Origin: Steinernema hermaphroditum
Taxonomy: Eukaryota > Nematoda > Chromadorea > Rhabditida > Steinernematidae
Direction of reading: 5' to 3'
Length of the DNA stretch: 64,000 bases
NCBI GenBank assembly: GCA_030435675.1
Contig: CM059621.1
Span: 16,244,001-16,308,000, forward strand
Position 1 is the stretch's first letter. Every line of letters starts with the position of its first letter. This document shows, piece after piece, positions 12,201 through 24,700 of this stretch. The position numbers were made by a program, and so were the translations under genes. The notes beneath the pieces were generated by a model. The model did no database searches, was not told the origin of the DNA, and saw nothing but the letters and a program-made list of their open reading frames with translations.

Positions 12201-15200
12201 TTCTTTAGCGCATCATATACGTAAATCGTTAGTAAATCCCTGTATGATAAACAAACTTACATCAGTAGACCGACGTCCACACCACAAAATCGTCCTCTTT
12301 TGATAGCGTACATCGAGTCTTTATTCTCTATAAAGAAGGATGTTACGACCAAATGGTAAAGAGTCCGTACCCATGACCTCGGTGAGGTTTCTATGTTGTT
12401 TATTCTAAAGATCCTGACATAATAATTGTCATCTCAGTGATTTTCTTACATTTACTGTAGATATTCCATAAGTGGGCAAAAATAGTAATGTCATCTAAAT
12501 GTATAATCGATCAATGCGAGCATTTACTTTCACTTACATTTTAGATGGGACGTTATTGATTAGTGGCCTTCAGTCCACCGTAACTAGGCCAACTATGCCA
12601 TCTTAAAGAGGAAATGATTCGGTGACGATATACAAAAATGCATATGTGAATATTTCCAATGAAAAGGAATAGATAAATAGGCCAACTACGCCATCTTACA
12701 GGAAATCATTGATACACAAAAATGCGCGAGAAAGGTTGCAGTCGATTAACAAACGAAAACGAAGGCTGCGAAGACGAGGACATGTGTGACGCTGCTGCTT
12801 GGCGGGAAACAGCGAGAGGGTATTGATTAGCTTGCGGCTGCAGGGAGGCACAACAGCTGGCTCTAGTGGCCATTAATGCACGTTTTTCGAATCACGGAAA
12901 GAGGAAATAACACAAAATTTTGTGGATTGGAGACTTCGCGGATTATATTAGGCTGTCCCAAAAGTTCGCGAGCACTTCGTCTCAATATCTTTCATACAGA
13001 TTTTGGACATGGATTTCAGAGTGTAATGTGACATGTCACATACGGTTTTGTGGAGAATTTATCGCTCTTTCACAGGCTGTATTTTATTTTTGATTCTGGC
13101 ACAACACTGTACACTTAACAAGTCATATATTCCAGCGATTTTCATTTTTTGCATGATTAATACATTCGTCAAAAGGAGGACGTCCAGCAAAATATGTGAA
13201 TTTGAAGAACAGGGATTGTCTTTCTGGTTCACAGGCAATTCTGTTTGAAATGATGGAAAGGAAGCCAACGTCGAGCGAAGGTCACAGCGTCGGATTACGG
13301 TAGATTATGAAGTTTGTGCAGAGAAACTCATAGCGAATCGGTCGACTACCATTTAATGATTATGGATGCATGCAAAAATACCTGAGATGAGTTGGAATTT
13401 AATAAGTTACTCTTAAAAACGTAATTCCTGGATCATACAAAAACCAGACTGCCGCCATAATGTTTAATAAATAAGAACTATTTTCACTAAGAGTATATGG
13501 CTTGGCACTCGTACTTTCATATCACCGTAAAAAGAGTCGCCGTTGAGCTCATAGCTTCTTAGCTTTAAAATGTGCAGACAGCGGCAGATAGGATAACTTT
13601 TGAGTAACCTGGATAACCTTTCGATTATGGCTTCAGTAGAGGTTGATAAGAATGATTCGGTTGATAATTTTTGTGCGAGTCTTATCAAACCTACTTGGTC
13701 AATTCGCCAAAAGCCACGGATTTCCGCTACTTCATGTACAGCGCTATGAACAAAGACATCTGGCTTGGAAACCTGTTGCCAAACGAGTGATGTGAATACG
13801 TAGTGGTCTTAGCTTATTAGCTTTAAGATTCACACAGCGACCAATGTAAATAGTGTTATGAAAAAGCGTTAACTTTTCTACAAACTATACAATACATGGT
13901 ACAATCAATAACAAGTTACAACCAGTGATCGGAATGAGTCCGCCGACAATAGACAACAATTGACAACAACGTTTGTATTACCCACTTTTTTTGAGTATTC
14001 TTTAAAGCAATTTTTGCTAGGATGAAGACAGCCCGATTGCCGTTTGATCTTGCTTTTCAAAGGTACTCTTGAATACCAGAACAGTGCATGAAATGTGTCC
14101 AAAAGACGAAAGTTTGCTTTTTGTCTGCGGACTCGTTTCGATCACTGGTTACAACAACACGTTAGACAAATGATAACGACCGGAACTGGCCGGAAACTTT
14201 TGGGACAACAAGGTTTGATGCATTAAAATAAGCAACAAAATTTCATTGATTGAAGGCTTCTCCGATGAAAGAAGGCGAATGGAATACACTTTTTGGACAA
14301 CTTTTCAATTATTTATTTCCGATACTTAATGTACAGTGTAATGAGTAGATGTTTCAAAAAATGATTCGGTTGATAATTTTGGTGGACAATTTAGCAAACC
14401 TACTTGGTCGAGGCGCCCAAAGCCACGGATTTCCGCTACTTCATGTACAGCGTTATGAACAAAGACGTCTGGCTTGGAATCCTGGGAACGATCTTCATCT
14501 TAGTCTTCATTCAAACTGTGATTTATGTCTTTGAAGATACGTGTAAGAAGTCTCTATTTGAGAAAGCTGGAAGAGCTGCTATGGTAGGTCTTGTTTCTAT
14601 CCTTATCATTCGGTTTGTCCCGACTGCATTGCTTCTGTTCGTTTTACGTCTGGCTTCGAACAGTGGGAACCATCTTCTCCTTCCTTATACCCCTTATCGA
14701 CGTCCCTCATTTCAGGAGACCCTCGGAGTATTCCTCAAACAGCGAGGAAGCAGTCCCCGCTCCAACACCGAAATCGTCCTCCAAGCCTTCATGCTCCTCA
14801 CCATGGTCGTCATGAACATCTACTACCAATCGGCCATGAATTCCAAGTTAACCGCGCCCACCAGGCCAGCCGTTCCGTTCAAGACCCAGAGCGAGCTGCT
14901 GGACATCCTGGAATCGAAGGAGATGTTCCTCATCTACCCTCTTAACAACACACTCGACTGTTCCAGCGTGCAGAACTGCAAGCGAATGCCGGAGATCATG
15001 CAGAAGAACCCTCTGCGTGTGGTCGGCGAAACGGGCACTCCTGAAGCGTTGAAAGAAGGGGGTGTCTATTTTTCCACAAGCGACATTGACCTTCTTCCGC
15101 ATGAAGTGAGCTGGAACCATCGGAAGAAGCACGTCATCGTCATCAAAGACCCAACGGGGCTGCACAACTACATGGGCTATGGGTTCAGCTTGCGGAATCG

Positions 15201-18200
15201 TGCCTATAAGAACGCGTTCAACAAGGCGCTCGTTAGGATCTTGCCCGGAATCCCACGACTGATGACCGGTCCTGGGTACTACAAAGCGAAGAATAGTTAC
15301 TACACCAATGTCAAGGCAATTAAGGTGGGTCATGTAGCGGTTATTTTCAATGAAAAACAGTCAAAAGTTAAAGTTTGCTTGAAAATGATTCGAAAAAAGT
15401 AATTTCCAATATAGAATCTTAGGTTAAACCCATGTGGACCTCCCTTAACCAATTGGAAACGTTGCAAATAATTGGAGAATCAAGTCTATGTTTATCGCGG
15501 TCATTTAAATGGTAAACCAAATAATGCTAGAGCCGAGCAGTTTGTCTTCTGAGCCTCATGCTGTAATAATAATCATTGGTAGTTTCTATTCCGTGCTACC
15601 ATTTAGAACTTTCTTCTAAGTTTGCATTTCTTTGAAAATCTTCATAACAATGGCAAACCGACAAACCTATGTTCCATTTTTGTCGTTCTTATCGTCATAT
15701 GGTACTAGGAGTGTCCGCGAGACATCTCATTCTATATGCATAAAGAAGAACAGAGTCATACCGTAGCCGCTTTCTTCTGGTTTCGGTGGAGGTGATGAAT
15801 CCGGTCTTGGGTAGTACAAAGCAGAAAATAGTTATTACACCAATGTGAGGGCAATTAAGGTGAGTCCTAAGGTTATTTTCAATGAACAGCCATAAAATAA
15901 GTCAAGTCTAATTGAATATGATCGAAAAAAGTAATTTCCCGTTTTACAATTTTAGGCCCATGTGGACTTAGATTTATTCTAGATTTGCACTTTTTAAATC
16001 ATCATGAATTGCCAGCATATTACTCAATTTTCCAGTGTGCACTTTAAAACCATTTTTGTTAGCAATCGAAGGCTCATTTGAAATGATCGTTAGCATATTA
16101 CTGGATTTTTTAGTATCCAAGTTAAAACAAACAGTCGTTTTTGCTGACAGTAGGTCTTGACTCAACATAAGATAGCCAAGATCAATCATTTTGTGGACAA
16201 AAATTCACGAATAATGCTAAAGTTCGGTGGTGATTGGTAGGGTTTACTCGCTTTCTCTGAGGTTTCCCGAATGAACTGAGTGAGAGAGGTCAATTGATTT
16301 GACACTGACGGGACCGCTCATCAGCCAAAGCCAGAAGATCAACGATGTGATGTTGTCATTCTTGCACATACGTCTTAAGCTTACGTTCCATTTTTGGTGT
16401 TGCTTTCTTCGTTCACGTCATATGATACTGATAGCGGTCTATTAGAATCGCCGAACCTTCTGAAGTGTCGAGATCAGATCGACATCGAGCTGTATATAAA
16501 TATAAGTCTAAAAGAGTGTCGTGTCGCGGTGGCGAGCGTTCGGTCCTTCCGGTCGCTCTCTGAGTGTCTGGTTGGTCAGATGGCAAACCCCGTGGCAGTC
16601 GTGACTGTTCCGGCTTCCAGAGGGAATTGGGACACCCGGAAGCCGTAGTCCCACCACCGCTGACAACAAGATGTCCGACGCCAGGAATCCGGCGCCACGC
16701 TAACGTGGATATATCATTGGATGTACCACTTCTGTCTTAAGAACCTGCTCTTGATAGAATCTAGCATTCAATTTTAGGCTAACCCATTTTGTACTTTGTT
16801 TTCCATTTTGACTCGACATTAGATATTAATTAGATATTAGATATATTAACGAATAGCATCACAAAAATTCATGCTAAAATCTAGATAAACTGATACGCGT
16901 ATGCCACATTTTTGCCGTTTGTCATGTGTCTCCCCGTTTTACACTAAAATACGTCATATGATATTGATAAGGGTCTACTAGACTAGTGAACCTTCCGAAG
17001 TGTTCGCGCCAGAGCGGTGAATGAATAAAACTAAAACACCAAGATTTCATCTTTTTTACTTTTGATATCTCGTTTCTGGTTTCGGTGGAGCACACGAATC
17101 TCGTCCTGGGTACTACAAAGCAGAAAATACTTACTGCATACAATTAAGGTGTAGAATTTTAGGTTAAACCGGCGAGCTTATGACTTATGATACAAAGACC
17201 CCACCACTTTAACGTGTATACATCAGTTTTAAGTGAAATATTCCATAATTTTTCCTCAATTATTGCGAGTCAAATATTTTATTGGCGCCGGAATTGATAG
17301 AACGCAGGAATTCCATGAGTTTCCGTGAGAGCGGAAGAGTGACTACGGTTTTGTGGCTCCCTGGTGTTCCAGGCCTTTTGGGATTCCGGGCTGATCATGG
17401 CTCTAACGACAACGGCCGATCGCTCGCTCGATTACACGACAGTTGTACGAAAAGAAGTTGGGCGAAAATTCTTTCCTTGTCAATTCTTCTTTCCGGTAGG
17501 CCGGGTCTACGAAGGCTTCTGTGTTTTATGGGATAATGCGCACGGAATGATACCACATGCAGGAATCAAAAATTTATGGTCTCTCTCGGAAGAGAGGGTA
17601 CAAGGTTAATGCAACTGTTTTTCGCGCAACTGTTGGCACACCCTCTTGACATATGAACATTGATTCGGGCATATGACTGACACTCGGGCTTGAGTCGTTT
17701 TTTTAGGTCGAATAGTCGATCTTTCCTTTAAACTGAAATTCCAAAAAAAAATTTTTGTAATCAATTCGATGACATTTTGCGGTCGACAGATTTCTCCGGA
17801 CAATCCATTTTGGAACATATTTTTGGGCAACTTCGAGCCGGACACCTTAAGAGATTTCTGCAGAATTGCGGGAACCTCTGCTTAACCTAACGGCCCTTTG
17901 AGAAGGAGACAGCACCCGCTGGCGCTTGGTGCTCATGGAATCGTTCTTATTGTGACTTATTCGTCTATTTTATATTCATGGCAAATCCATGTTATAGTGA
18001 TGATTAAACTGACTGTACATAATATTGTAGACTCTTTGATTTTCAGGGTATTGTAGAGACACTAAAGCCTTTTGTAGCATATTTGTTCCAATGAGGTGAG
18101 CTTTTTAAACTTGATATTTTTGTTATGGAAGGAAACAGGAGAAGCTTGTACCTTTAACATAATAATTATATCTTCTTCTCTCTATTTATTTTTGAAACTT

Positions 18201-18594
18201 CTTTTCGCTCACATAACATCCACTGCATTCGAAGTACGGGTTATCGGCGGTGCAAATGAGTCTGAATAGCCTAGTGTCCATAGGTGGCAAACTACCCTTG
18301 ATATTATCGTCGACATTATCTCACTTTTAGGTCCGTCTCGGCCTTGGCACACATCTCGAACAACTCTTCGAAACATATGTGGTGGGCTGTGCGGCGTCCA
18401 TTCTCGTCTTCTTCATCGAAATCCTCTGGCATCGATCTCAAATCAATCGACACATCGCCAAGAAGTGCGACCGCAAAATTTCAGGACGCTACATCAGCGC
18501 TGTAAGAGCGATGCGATGGTTCCCCAGCTACGGTCGCCGCGAAGAAGCCGAGCCCGGAAGGAAAGAGTCCTACGCAGCTGTCGATTCGTTTTGA
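9290..18594 (+). CDS. Divergent ionotropic glutamate receptor-like channel
   Basis: Proposed CDS is join(9290..9493,9535..9720,14395..14583,14716..15324,18331..18594), 483 residues, all introns phase 0. Residues about 20-140 form the ligand-binding S1 lobe, with the segment KPCAKPGAEVEIVKMVL and the nearby GTFTGAMGLL. TM1 is near residues 154-177 (GILGTIFILVFIQTVIYVF), a short pore-loop-like region follows, TM3 is near 213-231 (FMLLTMVVMNIYY), S2 runs about 236-395 and TM4 about 411-430 (AASILVFFIEIL). This is the architecture of nematode Lig_chan proteins that lack the large amino-terminal domain. No signal peptide is visible at the chosen ATG, so an upstream exon may be missing. Ligand and ion selectivity cannot be read from the sequence. 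Introns 2 (4.7 kb) and 4 (3.0 kb) are repeat-filled and contain decayed exon copies. Intron 3 is open in frame. Confidence 0.8.
10085..10320 (+). repeat. tRNA-Thr-derived SINE-like repeat
   Basis: Within receptor intron 2, positions about 10,131-10,205 look like a degenerate tRNA. There is an A-box-like stretch 'tggttcagtgctagcgc', an anticodon-loop-like 'tttgtaa' (TGT, threonine) and a B-box-like 'ggttcgacgctgg'. The acceptor arms do not pair, so it is not a working tRNA gene. A diverged relative lies at about 32,575-32,720 and shares the flanking blocks but has lost the tRNA signature. Confidence 0.45.
11495..14105 (+). repeat. Diverged direct repeats inside receptor intron 2
   Basis: Two blocks recur. 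A block with 'ttgccgtttgat' followed by 'ggtactcttgaa' and 'gaaatatgcc/gaaatgtgtcc' occurs at about 11,505-11,575, in shorter form at 11,772-11,828, and at 14,036-14,101. A block with 'gtccgccgacaat' and 'caacaacgtttg' occurs at about 11,690-11,780 and 13,935-14,040. The order of blocks is the same in both regions, pointing to an old duplication of about 2.3-2.5 kb offset. Confidence 0.6.
12951..14212. mobile_element. Possible remnant bounded by mariner-like terminal repeats
   Basis: At 12,951 the sequence 'ttaggctgtcccaaaagtt' resembles a mariner terminal repeat. Near 14,188-14,205 'aaacttttgggacaaca' is its inverted counterpart. The 1.26 kb between carries no recognisable transposase and includes a duplicated receptor exon fragment, so this may be two solo ends rather than one element. 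Confidence 0.35.
13636..13790 (+). pseudogene. Decayed copy of receptor exon 3 and its upstream intron end
   Basis: The stretch starting 'atgattcggttgataattt' and continuing through 'cacggatttccgctacttc' and 'atgaacaaagacatctggc' matches 14,361-14,490, which is the 3' end of intron 2 plus the first two thirds of exon 3. The acceptor AG equivalent is altered and similarity ends soon after the TM1-coding start, so it is a broken duplicate and not an alternative exon. Confidence 0.8.
14584..14715 (+). other. 132-nt intron 3 of the receptor, open in frame
   Basis: The intron has a GTAGGT donor and a TTTCAG acceptor. It is exactly 44 codons long and has no stop in the receptor frame. If retained it would insert a hydrophobic run (FVPTALLLFVLRLA) between TM1 and the pore-loop region. 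Removal gives the better fit to the family, so it is called an intron. Confidence 0.6.
15670..17175 (+). repeat. Repeats and decayed exon-4 copies in receptor intron 4
   Basis: About 15,790-15,965 repeats the end of exon 4 and the start of intron 4 (15,265-15,440): 'tacaaagcagaaaatagtta' matches the real exon with changes, and 'gggtagtac' replaces 'gggtactac', introducing a stop. A third, more decayed copy lies at about 17,075-17,175. Between them a unit containing 'gtcatatgatact' with ATTTTTG upstream recurs at about 15,675, 16,390 and 16,908. Confidence 0.7.
16518..16700 (+). repeat. SINE-like repeat copy (5' part)
   Basis: The sequence from 'gtgtcgcggtggcgagcg' through 'gggaattgggacacccggaa' and 'acaacaagatgtccgacgcc' is shared with copies near 35,592, 43,210 and 49,955. 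It sits in intron 4 of the receptor gene. The 3' half of the repeat is absent here. Confidence 0.7.
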
Positions 18595-18610
18595 CTTAAC
18601 TATATGTGAA

Positions 18611-18616
18611 AATAAA
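18611..18616 (+). terminator. Possible poly(A) signal between receptor and sirtuin
   Basis: AATAAA 17 nt after the receptor stop and about 90 nt before the sirtuin ATG. The short spacing leaves little room for a separate sirtuin promoter. Confidence 0.45.
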
Positions 18617-18704
18617 CATGGATGATGTGGTCTGACCGAACGTGAGAAATTTCCAAGAAATAAGATGTAATGGCGCAGATCGGGTCAAGTAACATGTGGT
18701 GGCG

Positions 18705-21700
18705 ATGGCGGCGTTGAGTCGATTCGTTCCGAAATGCGCGCCTCTGCCGAAGAAGGATGTGGCGAAGTTTATGGACGAGTTGGCTGGGATCAGCAAGCTG
18801 CTGGTGCTGACGGGAGCTGGACTGTCGACTGAGTCAGGTGGGCTACATACGGCCAAGATTTCTTTTTTTCTTATTTTTGATACAAAATTAAACAACCCAC
18901 TTTGAATTTTCACTTTTTTGCAGGTTGTTTGACTCTTCGGTAAAAAACTTACATTATACGTATTTATGTCACGATTTTTGCGCACTTAGACCAGATTGCA
19001 CACGAGATGAATAAAGTCTGGGCTTTCAATACGAATTGTTTGACAAATATAAGAGATACTTGCTCAAATAGTTATTTCTATGAGTGCTCATACAAATTCA
19101 AGAAGAGAAGACATTTTTGATTAGGAGGTATTTCTTCCGGATTCCGCCCTACCACGGCAGTGTCCCCAATCAAGCTCTACCCGAGGGGTGCTATGGTACA
19201 GAAATGCCCTGGTAACCACTGGACGGACACAGATGCGGATATCCCGAGCCCTTCGGCCCGCCTCCGCTTCGAGTCGCCCTCTCGAGGCTGAATTCGCTTT
19301 TGAAACTCGCTTCCGCGCGACGACGGCTTGTTCTTTGGTCAGTGGGGTTGTTCAGTTGAAAAGGACTCACCATTGTTTGCTCATTGTAAAACATCAACGC
19401 CATCGATATAGTCATTATAGTCTTCATTTAAATGGGTTGGGGCATAAATAATGGCGCACCCATCCAATAAGCGTTTCTAAAGCGTAAAGATGCATACTTC
19501 ACTGGAGGTATACAACGTTCAACTACACAGTCTCCGAACACTTCGTGGCCAGAAGCCTGGTCACTCACTGTAGGACAAGAGAGGTTTCGGATCGAAAAAT
19601 TCCATTTTGCCGATTTTCGACCAAATTGCAAAATGAAGATGACGATGAGCAGCAGTTTTGAGGACAATCTAAAATGTCAGACATTGGATGCCCCTGTTGG
19701 ATCTGGTGAAACACCGAATCCGGTTTATAGTTCCTGTCTTTGATAACGATAAATATATGAATGGGCGTATCTTTTTATGGACCTGAAACTCTGATGTAGA
19801 TTTGCAGTTTAGTTATCTGAACTACGCCGTCTTAGAGACTACTCCAGACAGTTACTTAAGGCGCATATTTGTGCTCCTAAAGAGGTGAATGCGATGTAGA
19901 CGACATTCTGGGTTTTGGAGGCTTGATCATGGCTTGTCATCCATCATTGGAACAGTTCTTAACATGAGTGAGAAATGTGTGGATATGTCAGTAAACGGTC
20001 GGTGATCGGTTACCCAATGTCATACATAAGACATATAAAAGACATAAAGTGTATTTTATAAAAGGCAGGAATTCTTCAGGAATTCCGGACTACCGCTCAG
20101 CGGAAGTCGGCCAATACGCCCGGACCAACCATCGTCCCATCACTCACCAGGAGTTCTTCGCGTCCGAATACAAACGCCGCCGCTACTGGTCACGGAATTA
20201 CGTTGCTTGGCCAAGATTCAGCTCAGCACCCCCCAACGAGTCCCATTATGCCGTGGCCGGCTGGGAACGGTCCGATCGCTTCACCTGGCTCATAACCCAA
20301 AACGTCGACGGTCTCCACACAGAAGCGGGCTCTGAGTTGATCACCGAACTCCATGGATGTGGACGATATGTTGTTTGTCAGTCCTGTGAGGAGAGATATT
20401 CCAGGTGGATGCCGTTTTTAGAGACATCTCATCAATTAACGATTCAGATTCGATGTGCAGGAGTGGATAAGCGAGGCGAATCCCGATTGGACCGTCAGGG
20501 AAATCGGGGAAATGGCGCCCGATGGTGATGTGGAGATCCCCGACTCAGCTCTGGAGAGCTTCAACGTCCCGCACTGTCCGAAATGTGGACCGGGGTCGAT
20601 TCTCAAAACCGATGTAGTGTTCTTTGGTGACAACGTGAGGAGAGATGTTGTCGATTTCTGCTATGAAAAGGTGAGTGGAAGGTCACAACATATGGCTGTT
20701 TGGACGACCAAGGTGCACATTGTTCTAAATCGTTCTTGTTCTTGGGATACCGAAGACGAAAGGCTTACGATATTAACTACATGCGTTTCACTACATTTAG
20801 TGAACAATGAACATACGTAGACATATAATGAGGCATAGACTGGGGGGAATGGAGTGTAACGTGGACTGAAGTATCGGGAGTAATCGTGGGTGGGATGAGC
20901 CATGGACCGGCCATACGTTGCGGTATGGACTGGGCATAGGGTAAGGAAAACTGGGTTGGAATGCTGAAGACGCATTTTTAATTACCGTTCACGACACATC
21001 CGTTTCACTCAAGAGATCAGCAAAGCGTGGCTCAAGCTCACTTTGACTAAGCAGAAATCAGTGCAAGTACAGGGTACGTGTAGTTCTTCCTCGATTTCAT
21101 TCATTTTTGATGGCCCGTGTCAACTTCTAGATGCTTAAAGCCAAGTAGCCCTGCGGGCGGTAAGACACCAGAAGCCTACCGGCGGTGAACTGACAAAAGG
21201 CTTGACGGTCTTTCGGATGGAGACACCAATAGCCCACGAACAAACACCATTTTTGCTCTGTCGATAAACTGACACTTCACACAAATAACCATTTTGCAGT
21301 GTTCTTATTTTTGAAGGTTGTGGAGTTAGGTTGACACCGGGTGCACACGACCAGTCCTTTACTCCACCCGCATACGAATCTGTATATATGAGACTGTCTA
21401 GACTGTCTACCAAAAAGCATGTCTGATCTACCTTCAACAGTCAGTATGGTGTAGAATCGAATTTTTGTAGAGTATTTGTACACCCTTCTACACACATACA
21501 GGCACTCCTGATCAATAACTGTGAAATAACCATTTTGCAGTTCATTTATTTTTGCATGCGGGTTTTAATAGACATATTATGGCGCAAAAGAAAAGCTAAT
21601 ATGCGATTCTATCGTGATTTGTTGATGACACTTCTGGACAGTAATATTAGAGTTCTCTTATTTTTGATTTGCGTGTCGGTATGCTTTGAACGTCTTAAGC

Positions 21701-24700
21701 TCGTTAAGTGAGAAACGTGTCAGAAACTGAATTTGGAGACTTTCGATGGGCAGACTGTACATAATGTCGTTGCGTAATTTTTGTCGTCTTGGAATGGAAC
21801 ACTCCCCACAAATAATTGTAACCAAATAACAGTGCTCTTATTTTTAAAGGTTGTTGGGTTGACACATAGCAGACGTTGGGTTTCATGATCATTTCTTGTT
21901 CTCTTTCACTATGCTTTTGCGATGACGAAGAGGCTGATTCCGGTTAGCATGTAGAATATCGAACTGTTGAAGGGAAATCCCATTTCCAGGCGTGGGTGAT
22001 CGAGCGGCGGTGAAGATCTTCTTGGCCGGGTGGAATACTATGATATATTATCCGAAATGATATGCCATCAAAAGAAATGATAGGTTACATTCCGCTCCAG
22101 AATGACGTTAACGTATGTAGGAATTATTAGCCAGCCCAATATCTTTGGGAATTAGGACGCCATTCCGCTTGCAGCGGCTTCATATTAATGGTGTAGAATT
22201 GAATTTGTGTGATGTTGAAGCATGTACACTTCTGACAAGTCATTGCGAGATAACCATTTTATACTTCCCTTTTTAATCTTGGGCTTTATTAAGCGCCTTA
22301 AGCTCGCTAAGTGAGAGATGTGTCAGCGGACTGTGCATAATGTGACTGTGTAATTTTTGGGCGTTTTGGATTGGGCGTTTTGGAATCTTGGAATGACCCA
22401 CTGGCTTTCATGATCATTTCTTGCTCGCTTTCACTATGCTTTTGCGATGTTTATTTTTGTCGTAGTGGGCCGTAGTGTTCTACCGTGTTCTACCCGGTTT
22501 GAACGTTAATCATCTTTGAGTTTACCTTCTGAATCATGGATTAGCTCACGGGTGGGTTGATTGGCTAGCCGATCCGACCCAGTCGGTTCGTGCCCATCTC
22601 TGCTCCTTTTGGGTGGTCTTGGAATCTTGGAATGACCTACTGGGTTTCATGATCATTTCTTGTTCGCTTTCACTATGTGGCTCAGTGTTGTAGGGAATCT
22701 TCGGCTTGACTTCTTGACCGAGTGGAATATTATTACGTATCATCCAAAATGAGATACTATGAACAGAAATGATATGTTAAATTCCGCGCCGAAATGACGG
22801 TAAGGTAGGTAAGAGTTGTTGGCCAAGCTAATATTTTTGGGAATAAGGATATAAGTCCACTTGCATCATGGATAATCGCCTTTAATAATGGATATGATAG
22901 ATAATCGGTTTCTTGTTGCAAAGAGTAAACCGCCGTTCATATTCAATTGAAAATCGCAACATTTTTGCACATGCGGTATCGTGTCATTTTTATCAAGTGG
23001 GAGACGACAACGTTACCATAGTGCCCTTCTGCGTTCTTCTTCAGTTTGGACCGAGATCTGAACTGCTGGATAAGAGTATCGGCGTATAATTAAAATCAGC
23101 AGGTTCTACAATTTTTGCAAAGGTAGTAGAACACCTTCAGCCTTTTATACAGGTAGACACAGGGTTTCAGGCGCATCATAGCTGAGCAAGCCTAAGCGAA
23201 ATTTTATCGTTTCTTATCAAAGAGGAGATCACAAAGTTGCCATAAAAGTGCCCTCTTTATGCGTTCTCCTTGAATTTGAACCGAGCTGAATAGCTGGATA
23301 AGAGTGCTTTCGTATAATTACAATGGACAGATTCTACATTTTTTGTATAGAGTCACAGAATCCAGCGTTAGAACCAGTTGTCTCCCTCCAAAATCTTTTC
23401 AATTTTCTTCAAAATAAGTTCAATGCACCAACCCAATAAGTTATCATGAAATGCGCACTTTTTGCATTTGGAAGGAGCACAATTTTTGTAGCGCGTAACT
23501 GAATCCAGCATTAGAACTAGAGTCTTACTCTGTTGTCTTTCATGTTGTAAGCCCCGCTCAGGAAACCTTAACGTCTAGGTTGCTTCACTCCTTCATGAGT
23601 TTGCTTGAAAAGAAATGCGCCAAATTACTGCGCTTACCTAGCTGACTACAAAAATCGGTAGGAATTGTTGGCCAATCTTTTTTGCCAAATTTTTGACAAT
23701 TGGGACATCAATCCGCTTGAATCATAGATAATTTCCGTTAATAGTATACATGCTAGATCAACGGCTTCCTGTTGCAAATTTGAAATCAAAACATTTTTGA
23801 CCGGCCATCACTCGCTCATCTCTTATCGAGGGGGAGACAAAGTTATCATAACAGTGCCCCTCTATGCGTTCTTCTTGAATTTGGAACGAGATCTGAACTG
23901 CTGGAGTACCTTTGCAGAATTAAAATGGGCAGGTTCTACAATGTTTGTAGTATCAGAATCCAGCGTTAGAACCAGTTGTCTCTCTCTAAAATCTTACTCC
24001 GTTGACATTCATCTCTTCCCTGATCGCCAAATTTTTGAAACGTCGAGTAGGGTGTCTTATCCCATGAAAAATGGAATGAATTTTTGGAAATTGCGCAGCA
24101 CATTGAACGGAGAGATCTGATCATTGGTTTTACTGGCGGCGGAGACATCGGAATTCGAGGGCATCTTCGACCATCTTCGATGCTCCCTCTATGCGTTCCT
24201 CATGGAACGGGAGAAGAATTGAATTGTTATATTACGGGCCAAAATGACGGTAAGGTAGAGATTGGTGGGCAACCCAATATTTTTAAGAATCAGGACATAA
24301 TTCAGCTTGCATCATGGATAACTGCCGTTGATAGAATGATAGATAATCGGCTATCGATTTTGAAATCGCAACATTTTAGACCGTATAAAATTGGGTCATT
24401 TCTTATCAAGGGGGAGATGACAAAGTAATCATAAAAATGCCCCCTCTATGCGTTCTTCTTGAATTTGGAACTAGATCTGAACTGCTGGATAAGAGTTCCT
24501 TCGCATAATTAAATTGGACAGGTTCTACGAATTTTGCAAAGCTAGCAATGCAACAAGATATCTCCCTCTAAAATCTTACTCTGTTGCCTTTCGCTTCCTC
24601 AGAATTTTGCTAACTCAGGTATAGATAGTGCCCATAGACATTTCTCTTCTGAAATCGGGGTTATGCTATAAATAAAACGTTTTAGTACTGTCTTTTACGT

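Noticed and set aside
19113..19300. Possible decayed copy of sirtuin exon 2 in intron 1
   Set aside because: 'ggtatttcttccggattccg' resembles the exon 2 start, but similarity fades within about 40 bp and could be chance.
22530..22600. tRNA-like text 'ggattagctcacgggtggg ... cggttcgtgcc'
   Set aside because: Box spacing and stems do not fit a tRNA; the region is part of the diverged repeats of sirtuin intron 3.
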